From Methanomicrobiales archaeon (GTDB lineage Archaea; Halobacteriota; Methanomicrobia; Methanomicrobiales; Methanospirillaceae): a stretch of 11,936 bases of DNA. Of this stretch, positions 1 to 6,357 are shown in pieces (the first letter of the stretch is position 1; every line of letters starts with the position of its first letter). Position numbers and translations under genes: made by a program. A model generated the notes under the pieces. It was not told the origin of the DNA, did no database searches, and saw nothing but the letters and a program-made list of their open reading frames with translations. Location: NCBI GenBank assembly GCA_017883495.1, contig JADGNL010000191.1, positions 1 through 11,936 of the forward strand. Reading direction: 5' to 3'.

Positions 1-312
1 CAGGTCAGGAAGGCGACGAACGGCGACGGCAAGAACGCCTGCATGGCGGCCTTTGCCGCGCACACCTCGCTCAAGCACGTGGTCATCGTGGACGAAGACA
101 TCGACCCCTGCGATATGGGGGAGGTCGAGTACGCCATCGCGACCCGCGTTCGTGGAGATACGGACCTGCTCGTGGTCGCGGGAGCCCGCGGTTCGTCCCT
201 CGATCCGTCGCGGATCGGGGACGGCATGAACGTAAAGGTCGGCGTCGACGCGACCATGGAGCTGGGCCGGGAGGACGAATTCGTCCGTGCGAGGTGGGAC
301 GATGCAGCTTGA
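1..312 (+). CDS. UbiD-family decarboxylase, C-terminal part (probable trans-anhydromevalonate 5-phosphate decarboxylase)
   Basis: The reading frame is open from base 1 and ends in TGA at 310-312, so only about the last 103 residues are present; the true start lies upstream. The segment has the C-terminal pattern of UbiD decarboxylases: GDGKNA, then a hydrophobic strand running into DEDID, then EVEYAIATR, then ARGSSLDPS, then KVGVDAT near the end. UbiD enzymes use prenylated FMN. In the archaeal modified mevalonate pathway (described for Aeropyrum pernix and Methanosarcina mazei), a UbiD homologue decarboxylates trans-anhydromevalonate 5-phosphate to isopentenyl phosphate. The specific substrate is inferred from the next gene, an AcnX large subunit that would make that compound; the two overlap by 11 nt and are probably co-transcribed. 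A UbiD acting on an aromatic acid remains possible without the catalytic N-terminal part. The internal ATG at 43 is not a credible start because family similarity continues upstream of it. Confidence 0.85.
   Translation, partial: QVRKATNGDGKNACMAAFAAHTSLKHVVIVDEDIDPCDMGEVEYAIATRVRGDTDLLVVAGARGSSLDPSRIGDGMNVKVGVDATMELGREDEFVRARWDDAA
291..296 (+). promoter_or_regulatory. Ribosome binding site deciding the AcnX start
   Basis: GAGGTG, complementary to the archaeal 16S rRNA 3' end (CACCTC), lies five bases before the ATG at 302, inside the end of the upstream decarboxylase gene. It supports ATG 302 over the GTG at 287, which has no such element in front of it. Confidence 0.6.
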
Positions 313-1465
313 TCGGGACGACGAACGCGTCCTCGCGGGCGAGTTCGGCGAGACCCGGCAGCGGCTCATGGAGCTGCTGGTCGGGCTCGGCACGGTCTTC
401 GGGGCCGAGCGGCTCGTGCCGATCGCGTCGGCCCAGGTCTCGGGGGCCTCGTACAAGACGATCGGGGACTGGGGGCTCGAGTGGCTTTCCTCCCTCGACG
501 CCCGCGCGGTCGTGCCGGCCGTGCTGAACCCGGTCGGGATGGATCTGGAGCGCTGGCATGAGATGGGGATCGATCCGGCCTTCGCGAAGAAGCAGGAGCA
601 GGTGGTCGAGGTCTACCGCCGCCTCGGGATACGCCTCGAATGCACCTGCACCCCGTACTACCTCTCGATGACCCATTACGGCGACCACCTCGCCTGGTCC
701 GAGTCCTCGGCAGTCTGCTACGCCAACTCCGCGATCGGGGCCCGGACGAATCGGGAGGGGGGACCGACCGCCCTCGCCGCCGCGCTCGTGGGCAAGACCC
801 CGTTCTACGGGCTGCACCTGGTCGAGAACCGCCGACCGACCGTCGTGGTCGAGGTCGAGGGTGCGCCGGCCGCGCCGGACGGCGGGTGGTACGGGGCGCT
901 CGGCGTCCTGGCAGGACGCGAGGTCGGAGCAGGATGTCCGTTCCTCCGGGGGATCAGGCCGACCCGCGACGGGCTCAAGAGTCTCGGGGCGGCCATGGCT
1001 GCCACGGGCGCGGTCGCGCTCTTCCACGTCGACCGAATCACGCCGGAGGCTCGGGTCTTCCCGTTCGAGACTGAAGGGCTTGAGACGATCACGTTCGGGG
1101 CGGAGGAGATCGAGGCGGTCTGGTCCGACCTCCCGGTGGAGGCGGTCGCTATCGGCTGCCCCCATTGCTCCGAGGAGGAGCTGGTCCGGGTCGCCGAGCT
1201 GCTCGTAGGAAAGCGGACCACGAAGCCGCTCTACGTCTTCGCGGCTCGCCGCGTGATCGCCGCGCACCCGGCGGAGGTTGCCACGATTGAACGGAGTGGT
1301 GCGCGGGTCTACGCCGACACCTGCATGGTCGTCTCGCCGGCCCTCGAGCGTTACGGAGCCGTGATGACCAACAGCGGCAAGGCCTCCGCGTACATGCCGA
1401 GCATGTGCGGAGCTGCAGCGCGGCTCGCGACCCTCGAGGACTGCGTGGCCGAGGCCACGAGCTGA
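302..1465 (+). CDS. Phosphomevalonate dehydratase large subunit (AcnX/aconitase X family)
   Basis: This 387-residue protein matches the aconitase X catalytic subunit (DUF521) in layout and length. In archaea the family dehydrates (R)-5-phosphomevalonate to trans-anhydromevalonate 5-phosphate using an iron-sulfur cluster. Visible hallmarks: IASAQVSGAS near residue 45; Cys114 and Cys116 in ECTCTPYY; Cys139 followed by YANSAIGARTNREGG, the best-conserved block; CPHC at 286-289; Cys341; and MTNSGKASAY near the C terminus with Cys369. Which cysteines bind the cluster cannot be decided by eye. The ATG at 302 is preferred over a GTG at 287 because GAGGTG at 291-296 lies five bases ahead of it. The gene overlaps the UbiD-type decarboxylase by 11 nt, placing two consecutive pathway steps in one transcript. 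The small swivelling subunit (DUF126) needed for activity is not in the window. The product ends in a normal family-like C terminus (DCV near the end), so it looks intact. Confidence 0.88.
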   Translation: MQLDRDDERVLAGEFGETRQRLMELLVGLGTVFGAERLVPIASAQVSGASYKTIGDWGLEWLSSLDARAVVPAVLNPVGMDLERWHEMGIDPAFAKKQEQVVEVYRRLGIRLECTCTPYYLSMTHYGDHLAWSESSAVCYANSAIGARTNREGGPTALAAALVGKTPFYGLHLVENRRPTVVVEVEGAPAAPDGGWYGALGVLAGREVGAGCPFLRGIRPTRDGLKSLGAAMAATGAVALFHVDRITPEARVFPFETEGLETITFGAEEIEAVWSDLPVEAVAIGCPHCSEEELVRVAELLVGKRTTKPLYVFAARRVIAAHPAEVATIERSGARVYADTCMVVSPALERYGAVMTNSGKASAYMPSMCGAAARLATLEDCVAEATS

Positions 1466-1472
1466 TCTTTTC

Positions 1473-1500
1473 AGGTCCGGGGTCGATTCCCCGTACGCCA
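1473..1500 (+). other. tRNA 3'-end-like fragment (T-arm plus acceptor strand)
   Basis: The 28 bases read like the end of a tRNA gene. A perfect five-base stem, CGGGG at 1478-1482 with CCCCG at 1489-1493, encloses TCGATT, which is the canonical T-loop TTCGATT lacking one T. Seven bases, TACGCCA at 1494-1500, follow in the acceptor position. No matching 5' acceptor (TGGCGTA), D-arm or anticodon arm is visible upstream, where the dehydratase coding sequence lies. It is therefore not a functional tRNA as it stands. It may be a relic of a disrupted tRNA gene or one side of an attachment site for an element that integrates in tRNA 3' ends. A chance GC-rich hairpin is the alternative. The last base is the A of the next gene's start codon. 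Confidence 0.45.
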
Positions 1501-2129
1501 TGGGCTGGCTCGACTTCATCTTCGCGCGCTTCGAACCCGCACGGCTGGTGGCGCGGTCGAAGGAACGTCGAGATATTTCCGGGCTCGTGCGCCTCCTTGA
1601 GCGTGGAGATCCCTCTGTGCGCCACCTCGCGGCAGCGGCGCTTGGCGATCTCGGGGACCCGGCCGCACTGGCCGCGCTCCTCGCCGCGCTTGCCGGGCCG
1701 GACGAGGAGGGTGTCCGGTGGCGCGCTGCCGAGGGGCTCTCGCGGCTCGGAGAACCGGCCGTGGCCGGCCTCGCAGCGCTTGTAGGGCACGCCGACCCGG
1801 ACGTCCGGTGGAAGGCGATTGTGGCTCTCGGTGACATCGGCGATCCGCGCGCCGCCCCGGCCCTGCGCGCCCGCCTCGCAGATCCGGATCGGTTCGTCCG
1901 GGGCCGCGCCGTCTCGGCCCTTGCCCGGCTCGGCGCACCCTGCCTTTCTCTCGTGCTCGATACGCTCGCCGACCCCGATCCCCGCGTTCGACAGGGCGCG
2001 GCCGAGGTGCTGGGCCTGATCGGGGATCCGGTTGCGGTGGACGGACTGCTCCGGGCCCTGCGGGACCCGGCCGAGTCGGTCCGGCGGGCGGCCGCCGTCG
2101 CTCTCCTCCGCATCAACCCGACCAGCTGA
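1500..2129 (+). CDS. HEAT-repeat protein (PBS-lyase HEAT-like repeats), 209 aa
   Basis: The protein is almost entirely tandem helical repeats of about 30 residues, roughly six of them from residue 25 to the end. Each shows the D-P-x-VR-x-x-A-A-x-A-L-G-x-x-G-D-P-x-A pattern (for example VRHLAAAALGDLGDPAA and VRWKAIVALGDIGDPRA). Such repeats form a curved solenoid that binds other proteins; no catalytic domain is present. There is no signal peptide or membrane segment, so it is probably a cytoplasmic scaffold or adaptor whose partner is unknown. The start at 1500 is supported by the N terminus MGWLDFIF plus RRDISGL, which resembles other methanogen HEAT proteins from memory, but no Shine-Dalgarno sequence precedes it: the 34 bases after the previous stop are occupied by the tRNA-like fragment. 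HEAT proteins of this type are common in methanogens, so context gives little about function. Confidence 0.85.
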   Translation: MGWLDFIFARFEPARLVARSKERRDISGLVRLLERGDPSVRHLAAAALGDLGDPAALAALLAALAGPDEEGVRWRAAEGLSRLGEPAVAGLAALVGHADPDVRWKAIVALGDIGDPRAAPALRARLADPDRFVRGRAVSALARLGAPCLSLVLDTLADPDPRVRQGAAEVLGLIGDPVAVDGLLRALRDPAESVRRAAAVALLRINPTS

Positions 2130-2290
2130 GCCGGGGGGATGAGCTGCCTCCGGGAGCGACGGCGGCGATCCGTTTATCTGGATTGCTGCGTATTGTCGAG
2201 CACCGGCCGGGAGGGATGGTGGAACACGCAGGGCTTCAGAGGCCGTGAACATCCGACTGCCCCTCCATCGGTCAGAGAATCGATGTGATC
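2130..2290 (+). promoter_or_regulatory. Intergenic spacer with a weak TATA-like promoter candidate
   Basis: These 161 bases separate the two HEAT-repeat genes. The only promoter-like element is TTTATCT at 2173-2179, in an otherwise GC-rich spacer; if used as a TATA box, transcription would begin near 2200 and leave a leader of about 90 bases. No poly-T terminator, RNA gene or convincing small ORF was seen. The second HEAT gene may therefore have its own promoter, but the element is weak. Confidence 0.3.
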
Positions 2291-2854
2291 ATGATGGTCG
2301 AACAGAACGAGATCCAGGAATGGATAGGGCAGCTGCGCTCCGACGACATGGACCAGCAGCGAGAGGCGTCGCGCCGGCTCGGCAGCGCAGGGGAGGGCGC
2401 GGTCGCTCCGGTGATAGAGGCCCTCGCAACGTCCGCGGACAACGACCAGCGGTGGTACCTTGCGGTCGCACTGGTGCGTATCGGCCGTCCTGCGCTGGAC
2501 CCTTTGATCTCCGCGCTTCGCGAGCGGCGCGATCCCGAGTTCAGGCGGTACGCAGCGGCAGCGCTCGCCGAACTCGGCGAGGATGCGGTCGACCCGCTCG
2601 TCGGGCTTCTCGATGTCGAGGGCGATACGGAGCTCAGGGGCTTTGCGGCACAGGCGCTCACCCGCATCGGCGAGCCGGCGATCGATCGCCTGCGCGAGGC
2701 TGTCGAGGCCGGCGGCACGCGAGGCGCCGTAGCAGGGCTCGTGCTGTGGCAGATGGAGGAGCCGGGCGTCCAGGCGCTCATCGGTGTCTGCTGCCCCGAG
2801 GATAAGGCCGCTCCGGGCGTGGAGACATCCGGCAGCATACCCCCGCAAACCTGA
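2291..2854 (+). CDS. Second HEAT-repeat protein, 187 aa
   Basis: A second, diverged HEAT-repeat solenoid of about five repeats. Recognisable turns include QREASRRLGSAGEGAV near residue 23, QRWYLAVALVRIGRPAL near 53, RRYAAAALAELGEDAV near 84, and LRGFAAQALTRIGEPAI near 116. It lacks transmembrane or catalytic segments, so a protein-binding role is likely and the partner is unknown. It is not a close copy of the first HEAT gene: the repeat frames match but many surface positions differ, including aromatic W54 and Y55. The start is uncertain among GTG 2285, ATG 2291 and ATG 2294, since no strong Shine-Dalgarno precedes any of them; ATG 2291 is chosen as the first ATG. The last 20 or so residues, rich in Pro, Gly and Ser, are probably disordered. 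The gene converges on the minus-strand membrane-protein gene with only seven bases between the two stop codons. Confidence 0.82.
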   Translation: MMVEQNEIQEWIGQLRSDDMDQQREASRRLGSAGEGAVAPVIEALATSADNDQRWYLAVALVRIGRPALDPLISALRERRDPEFRRYAAAALAELGEDAVDPLVGLLDVEGDTELRGFAAQALTRIGEPAIDRLREAVEAGGTRGAVAGLVLWQMEEPGVQALIGVCCPEDKAAPGVETSGSIPPQT

Positions 2855-2861
2855 AGGCTTC

Positions 2862-3977
2862 TTACAGGATCTGCCGGGAGCCCGGCTGATCCCCGAGGAG
2901 CTGGATCGTCTCCCTGTTCAGGACCAGCTCGAGATCCGGGACCACGACGTGAATCGGCAGGAGGCCCGCGAGATCCTGAACCTGCATACGGTAGACCTTC
3001 GCCGAGAGGAACGTCGCCCGGATGTCGGCGAAGTCCTGCGCGAATCGATCCAGCACGCCGGGCTCCGCCCTCGTCAGCTGATTCCGGTAGGCTTCGAGCG
3101 GTGCGAGCACGTGCCGGGTAAGGATCTCGATCTTTCGTTCTCGGAGCTGGCGGACCAGCCGGCCGCTCGAGGCCCCCTGGGCGTACCGGACCAGCACGAT
3201 CTGGCTCGCGAGGACGAAGATGACCGGGATGAATCCGAACCCTGTCACGAGCTCCTCCGATTTCCAGATCACGCCGAGGGTGAACCCCGGCAGGAGCATG
3301 GCCGCGATCAACACGATCGCGACGACCCCTGCGGCGAGCCCGATCGGAAGCATGATCTTCCAGAGCGGCTGGACCCGCCGGTGCATCTTTGCGGAGACCG
3401 TGTTCTGAAGACCGATCACGGAGTCGAAAAACCCCCCCGTAAAGGGCTTGAGAACCGCGATGGCGAGATAGAAGATCAGGATCGCGGCGGATTGGAAGAC
3501 GATCAGCCAGCCGATCAGGCCTTCGGCTCGGAACAGGGCGAAGACAATGTTCAGGCTGTAGATGGCGATGAACGCCGGTGCGAGGGGCAGACTGTTGATG
3601 AAGAAGGAGTTCCAGAAGATCTTCGCGATCGTCCATCGGTACTCGGCGAGACCCGTCCCGCCGAAGCGTTCCGACAGCGGCCTCAACGCGCGTTCGGTCC
3701 CGTCGTCAGTGGACTTGTCCGAGGACGGTACCAGAAACAGAAACGGATAGACCACGTACAGGAAGAAGCTCGCCGTGATCCAGTAGAGGGAGTAATCGGG
3801 GAGCACGAGCCAGAGCAGGAGGTTCGCGAGGACCAGATCCGCAACGAGCAGGCGCGAGATGAACCCGGGCGCGTCCGAACGGCCGAGCTCGGCCGTGTCG
3901 TGATCGAGCTCGGCGTGAACGCCGCCGATCAGCCGATCCAGGTGGTCCTGTACTTCTCCATACGTCGCCCCGATCAT
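2862..3977 (-). CDS. Polytopic membrane protein of unknown function, 371 aa
   Basis: I do not recognise the family. About 40 polar residues (heptad-like DHLDRLIGGVHAELDH) are followed by two hydrophobic segments at about 43-60 and 62-83, a charged loop, then four more at about 121-149, 153-176, 206-230 and 246-265. The last ~105 residues are soluble, with a basic, probably helical stretch (RLVRQLRERKIEIL) directly after the last helix. Six helices place both termini on the same side, most simply the cytoplasm given the basic residues. No catalytic motif stands out, so a transporter, sensor or scaffold cannot be told apart. The start is supported by GGAG six bases before the ATG. It lies on the same strand as cetZ and the surface protein, 62 bases downstream of the latter, but a poly-T tract between them makes co-transcription uncertain. 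Its stop is seven bases from the convergent HEAT gene. Confidence 0.8.
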   Translation of the reverse strand: MIGATYGEVQDHLDRLIGGVHAELDHDTAELGRSDAPGFISRLLVADLVLANLLLWLVLPDYSLYWITASFFLYVVYPFLFLVPSSDKSTDDGTERALRPLSERFGGTGLAEYRWTIAKIFWNSFFINSLPLAPAFIAIYSLNIVFALFRAEGLIGWLIVFQSAAILIFYLAIAVLKPFTGGFFDSVIGLQNTVSAKMHRRVQPLWKIMLPIGLAAGVVAIVLIAAMLLPGFTLGVIWKSEELVTGFGFIPVIFVLASQIVLVRYAQGASSGRLVRQLRERKIEILTRHVLAPLEAYRNQLTRAEPGVLDRFAQDFADIRATFLSAKVYRMQVQDLAGLLPIHVVVPDLELVLNRETIQLLGDQPGSRQIL

Positions 3978-3978
3978 G

Positions 3979-4005
3979 CCTCACTCCGGTCGCTCAATGG
4001 CGACC
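3979..4005 (-). promoter_or_regulatory. Leader hairpin abutting the Shine-Dalgarno of the membrane-protein gene
   Basis: On the minus strand, GGTCGC (4005-4000), loop CATTGA (3999-3994) and GCGACC (3993-3988) form a perfect six-pair hairpin. It is followed with no gap by GGAGTGAGG (3987-3979), then one base and the ATG at 3977. A hairpin touching the ribosome binding site could affect ribosome access. It lies downstream of the T tract in the direction of transcription, so it is not an intrinsic terminator stem. Six GC-rich pairs can also arise by chance. Confidence 0.4.
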
Positions 4006-4012
4006 TCAAGGT

Positions 4013-4020
4013 AAAAAAAA
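4013..4020 (-). terminator. Poly-T terminator candidate after the surface-protein gene
   Basis: Reading the minus strand, a run of eight T (A8 on the plus strand) starts 20 bases after the stop codon of the surface-protein gene. Archaeal RNA polymerase terminates at T-rich tracts without needing a hairpin. In so GC-rich a window an uninterrupted T8 between genes is conspicuous. It would end, fully or partly, the cetZ-surface protein transcript before the membrane-protein gene. Confidence 0.65.
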
Positions 4021-4039
4021 GAATGTGCGCGGGTGCGGC

Positions 4040-5173
4040 TCATCCGAGCTCGTCCCAACGGGAGCGCCGTTGGAAGATGACAACGCCGATCGCGATCATG
4101 GCGATAACGGCAATCACGATGACGTACGGCATGACCCCACCTCCTCCGGCATTCCCAGCCGCCGACGCGTTCGCGGACGCGTTCGATGCGCCCGCGTACT
4201 GGGTACGGAGATCGACCGAGTCGTTGTAGGCCTCGAGTGCCTTGGTCGCGGACTCGTTCGCCCGGATCCGGGCCTGATTGATATTGCCCGCCTCCTGACT
4301 GTCGCGAGCGCTCGTCAGCAATTGGTCCGCGCTCTCGCGCTTGACCGTGATCGCGGCGACGCGCGGGTCGTTGGCGAGCTCCTTGTTCGCCTTGAAGAAG
4401 GTCAGCATCTCGTCGACGTTCTTGATCTGCGACGCGGCCCGGTCGATCACGGCCTGCGCGCTGGCCTGGTCGAGGCTCTTTGCTGACTCGTCGATCAGGG
4501 TGCTTGCCTTCTGGATCGTGCTGCTTCTGACCGAGATATTCCCCGCATCCGCGCTCTTCAGAAGCTGGTCGGCCTCGGCGTACTTCCTCTCGGCCTCGGT
4601 CGTGTTCGCCCCCTGCGCGGCCCGCTGATCGATCGTGGTCCGGAGCTGTCCGAGCGAAGACCGGGCCTGGTCGAGACCGCGGGCAACGTCCGCGGGGTTC
4701 ACGATCTTCCGGACGATAGTATACTCTTCGTTGTCACGGAGCTTGCTCGACGAGTCGAGCTCCTGGAACCGGCACACGGTAATATTCTGGGTCGTGCTGA
4801 CATTGGGGACCGTGCCGTCGAGCGTGACCTGGAGCTTGACCGAGCTCTCCTTCGGGTACTCGAGTTCGAAACCGCTGATCTTGAAGAACTTGCCGTAGCC
4901 CTCGGGTTTCGGGTTCTCGTTGCCGCCGATCACGACGGCCCACTTCCATTGCGGGCTATCGAGCTCGGAGTAGAGCGAGAAGATGTCGCTGTTCGGAAAG
5001 GTGGTTCCGGACATCGCGGGGAAGTCGACGACTGCACTGACCGTGACCGGGACGCCGGCCTGGAGGTCTCCGTCGGGGGAGACCTCTGCGGTCTCTACTT
5101 TGAAGGCGCTCCCCGCGGCCGCGAGGCCGCAGGCGAGCAACAGAACGATTGCGATACGAATGAGCGTATTCAT
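4040..5173 (-). CDS. Exported, C-terminally anchored surface protein with helical stalk, 377 aa
   Basis: The architecture is clear although I do not recognise a named family. A signal peptide (residues 1 to about 23, hydrophobic core IAIVLLLACGLAAA) is followed by a probably beta-rich domain to about 155, then a long polar helical region from 160 to 325, a Ser/Ala/Asn/Gly-rich linker, one transmembrane helix at about 348-367 and a short basic tail (QRRSR). The bulk should face outward. The helical region contains two similar units beginning ADQLLKSA (201) and ADQLLTSA (282), suggesting internal duplication. Eight N-glycosylation sequons occur, at N124, N130, N190, N212, N306, N317, N331 and N335. 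Cys15 gives a poor lipobox-like LLAC, so a lipoprotein is less likely. Its ATG overlaps the cetZ stop (ATGA), and GGAG lies eight bases upstream, implying translational coupling to cetZ. It may be an envelope anchor or stalk working with the cytoskeleton; this is inference. Confidence 0.85.
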   Translation of the reverse strand: MNTLIRIAIVLLLACGLAAAGSAFKVETAEVSPDGDLQAGVPVTVSAVVDFPAMSGTTFPNSDIFSLYSELDSPQWKWAVVIGGNENPKPEGYGKFFKISGFELEYPKESSVKLQVTLDGTVPNVSTTQNITVCRFQELDSSSKLRDNEEYTIVRKIVNPADVARGLDQARSSLGQLRTTIDQRAAQGANTTEAERKYAEADQLLKSADAGNISVRSSTIQKASTLIDESAKSLDQASAQAVIDRAASQIKNVDEMLTFFKANKELANDPRVAAITVKRESADQLLTSARDSQEAGNINQARIRANESATKALEAYNDSVDLRTQYAGASNASANASAAGNAGGGGVMPYVIVIAVIAMIAIGVVIFQRRSRWDELG

Positions 5174-6357
5174 GGTGTTTTCTCCGTCTCTTTCTCGAAC
5201 AGTGGTTCGATGCCGTCTTCGAACATGGTCCGTACGTCGGTCTTCTGCCTGGCGAGGTCCTCTTTCGTCTCTTTCGCCATCTCGAGCAGGTCGCGGATGC
5301 GCGGGGCGTCGCCGATCGAGGCGAGCACCACCACCGCGGCGATGTAGTTCGATCGGATCGGATAGTCGCCCGATCGGATCTCCTCGGCATCGAGCTGCTC
5401 CTCGATCCAGGCCCGAGCTTTCTCGACGCCCTTACGGTCCATCTCCTCGGGAGGTCCGACCAACAGGATCAGGGCGCGATTCGCGGAACGGTAGTTGCAG
5501 GGGAGGGTGAGCCGGCCGAGTACGGCAGACCGGACGAGCGAGACGATCTTGGCCGAGCGGTCGTCGCCGAGGAGCTGCTGTCCGGCGGGCTCCTTCGGGC
5601 GAAAGCCGCGGAGGAGGCCGCTCAACGGCCCCTGCTTCTGCTTGAGCCGCGGACTGATCGCCTCGGTCTTGGCGAACCCGACGGTCGTGATCCCCCCGCC
5701 GCGGAGTGTGTTGATGATCTCGGACGAGTCGACGACCATCTCGCCGACTCCTCCCTGCCCGACCTCGCCGGCCCGGAAGAGAACCCCGAAGCGGCGGACG
5801 ATCTCGTCGTTGATCCGATCGTACGCGGTCTTGATCGACTCGCCCTCCTTTCGCCATGCCGCGTTGTCGAAGATGAACGTGTTGTCGGCGATGTTGACGA
5901 GCGTCGTGAGCGAGCGCGCGGCGTTGTAGGAATAGAGCCGGCCTTCATCGGGAGAGGGGATGATCCCGATGGTGTAGACCGGTTCCTGGTACAGGTTCTT
6001 GAGCGCCTGCGCCAGGACCGGCGTCCCCCCTGAACCGGTGCCTCCGCCGAGGCCGGCCACGATCACGAATGCGTCGATGTCGTGAGTCCCGATCGACTCG
6101 ATCGCGGTAACGATCGGATCGATCTCCTCGCGCGTGATCTTCGCACCGAGCGCGTTCTCGGTGCCGACGCCGTGGCCCTTGACCACTGTCTGGCCGATCA
6201 GTACGCGGTCCTTCATCGGGATCTGCTTGAGGCCGAGCAGGTCCGTTCTTGCCGTGTTCACGGCGATCGCTCGGAACAGGTTCGTTTTGTCCTGCTCCAT
6301 GAACATGTCGACGACCTTTCCTCCGGCCTGGCCGAAACCGATGAAGAAGACCCTCAT
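5170..6357 (-). CDS. cetZ: CetZ-type tubulin/FtsZ-superfamily cytoskeletal GTPase
   Basis: At 395 residues this is a full-length tubulin-superfamily GTPase of the CetZ group known from haloarchaea and methanogens. The N terminus RVFFIGFGQAGGKVVD is CetZ-like. The nucleotide-binding tubulin signature GLGGGTGSGG spans 102-111, preceded by AFVIVA, and is followed by the CetZ-type SPDEG (135-139), FDNAAWRK (163-170) and FGVLFRAGE (190-198). A co-catalytic-loop-like segment, VDSSEIINTLRGGG, lies at 209-222. The C-terminal domain runs to about 350, then a charged helical tail to the end. CetZ polymers control cell shape and motility in Haloferax; in methanogens their role is little known. The start is supported by GGAGG at 6372-6368, ten bases before the ATG. 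The gene leads a minus-strand transcript, is coupled by an ATGA overlap to an anchored surface protein, and is divergent from a glycan operon. FtsZ1/FtsZ2 is unlikely because the CetZ-specific blocks match and the usual FtsZ N-terminal extension is absent. Confidence 0.93.
   Translation of the reverse strand: MRVFFIGFGQAGGKVVDMFMEQDKTNLFRAIAVNTARTDLLGLKQIPMKDRVLIGQTVVKGHGVGTENALGAKITREEIDPIVTAIESIGTHDIDAFVIVAGLGGGTGSGGTPVLAQALKNLYQEPVYTIGIIPSPDEGRLYSYNAARSLTTLVNIADNTFIFDNAAWRKEGESIKTAYDRINDEIVRRFGVLFRAGEVGQGGVGEMVVDSSEIINTLRGGGITTVGFAKTEAISPRLKQKQGPLSGLLRGFRPKEPAGQQLLGDDRSAKIVSLVRSAVLGRLTLPCNYRSANRALILLVGPPEEMDRKGVEKARAWIEEQLDAEEIRSGDYPIRSNYIAAVVVLASIGDAPRIRDLLEMAKETKEDLARQKTDVRTMFEDGIEPLFEKETEKTP

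Noticed and set aside
302..1465. Aconitase proper or cis-3-hydroxyproline dehydratase as the AcnX product
   Set aside because: Length and separate-subunit layout, together with the adjacent UbiD decarboxylase, fit the archaeal phosphomevalonate dehydratase better; hydroxyproline dehydratases usually sit in proline catabolic clusters.
1425..1500. A complete tRNA gene overlapping the end of the dehydratase gene
   Set aside because: No 5' acceptor strand matching TACGCCA, no D-arm and no proper anticodon arm are found upstream, and the T-loop lacks one base.
83..2116. A 677-codon minus-strand open frame antisense to the dehydratase and first HEAT gene
   Set aside because: Arg/Pro/Ser-rich translation with no family pattern; it is the shadow expected opposite GC-rich genes with GC at third positions.
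2784..4229. A 481-codon plus-strand open frame opposite the membrane-protein gene
   Set aside because: Its translation is rich in Asp, Glu, Arg and His with no fold-like pattern, while the minus strand encodes clear membrane helices with a good ribosome binding site.
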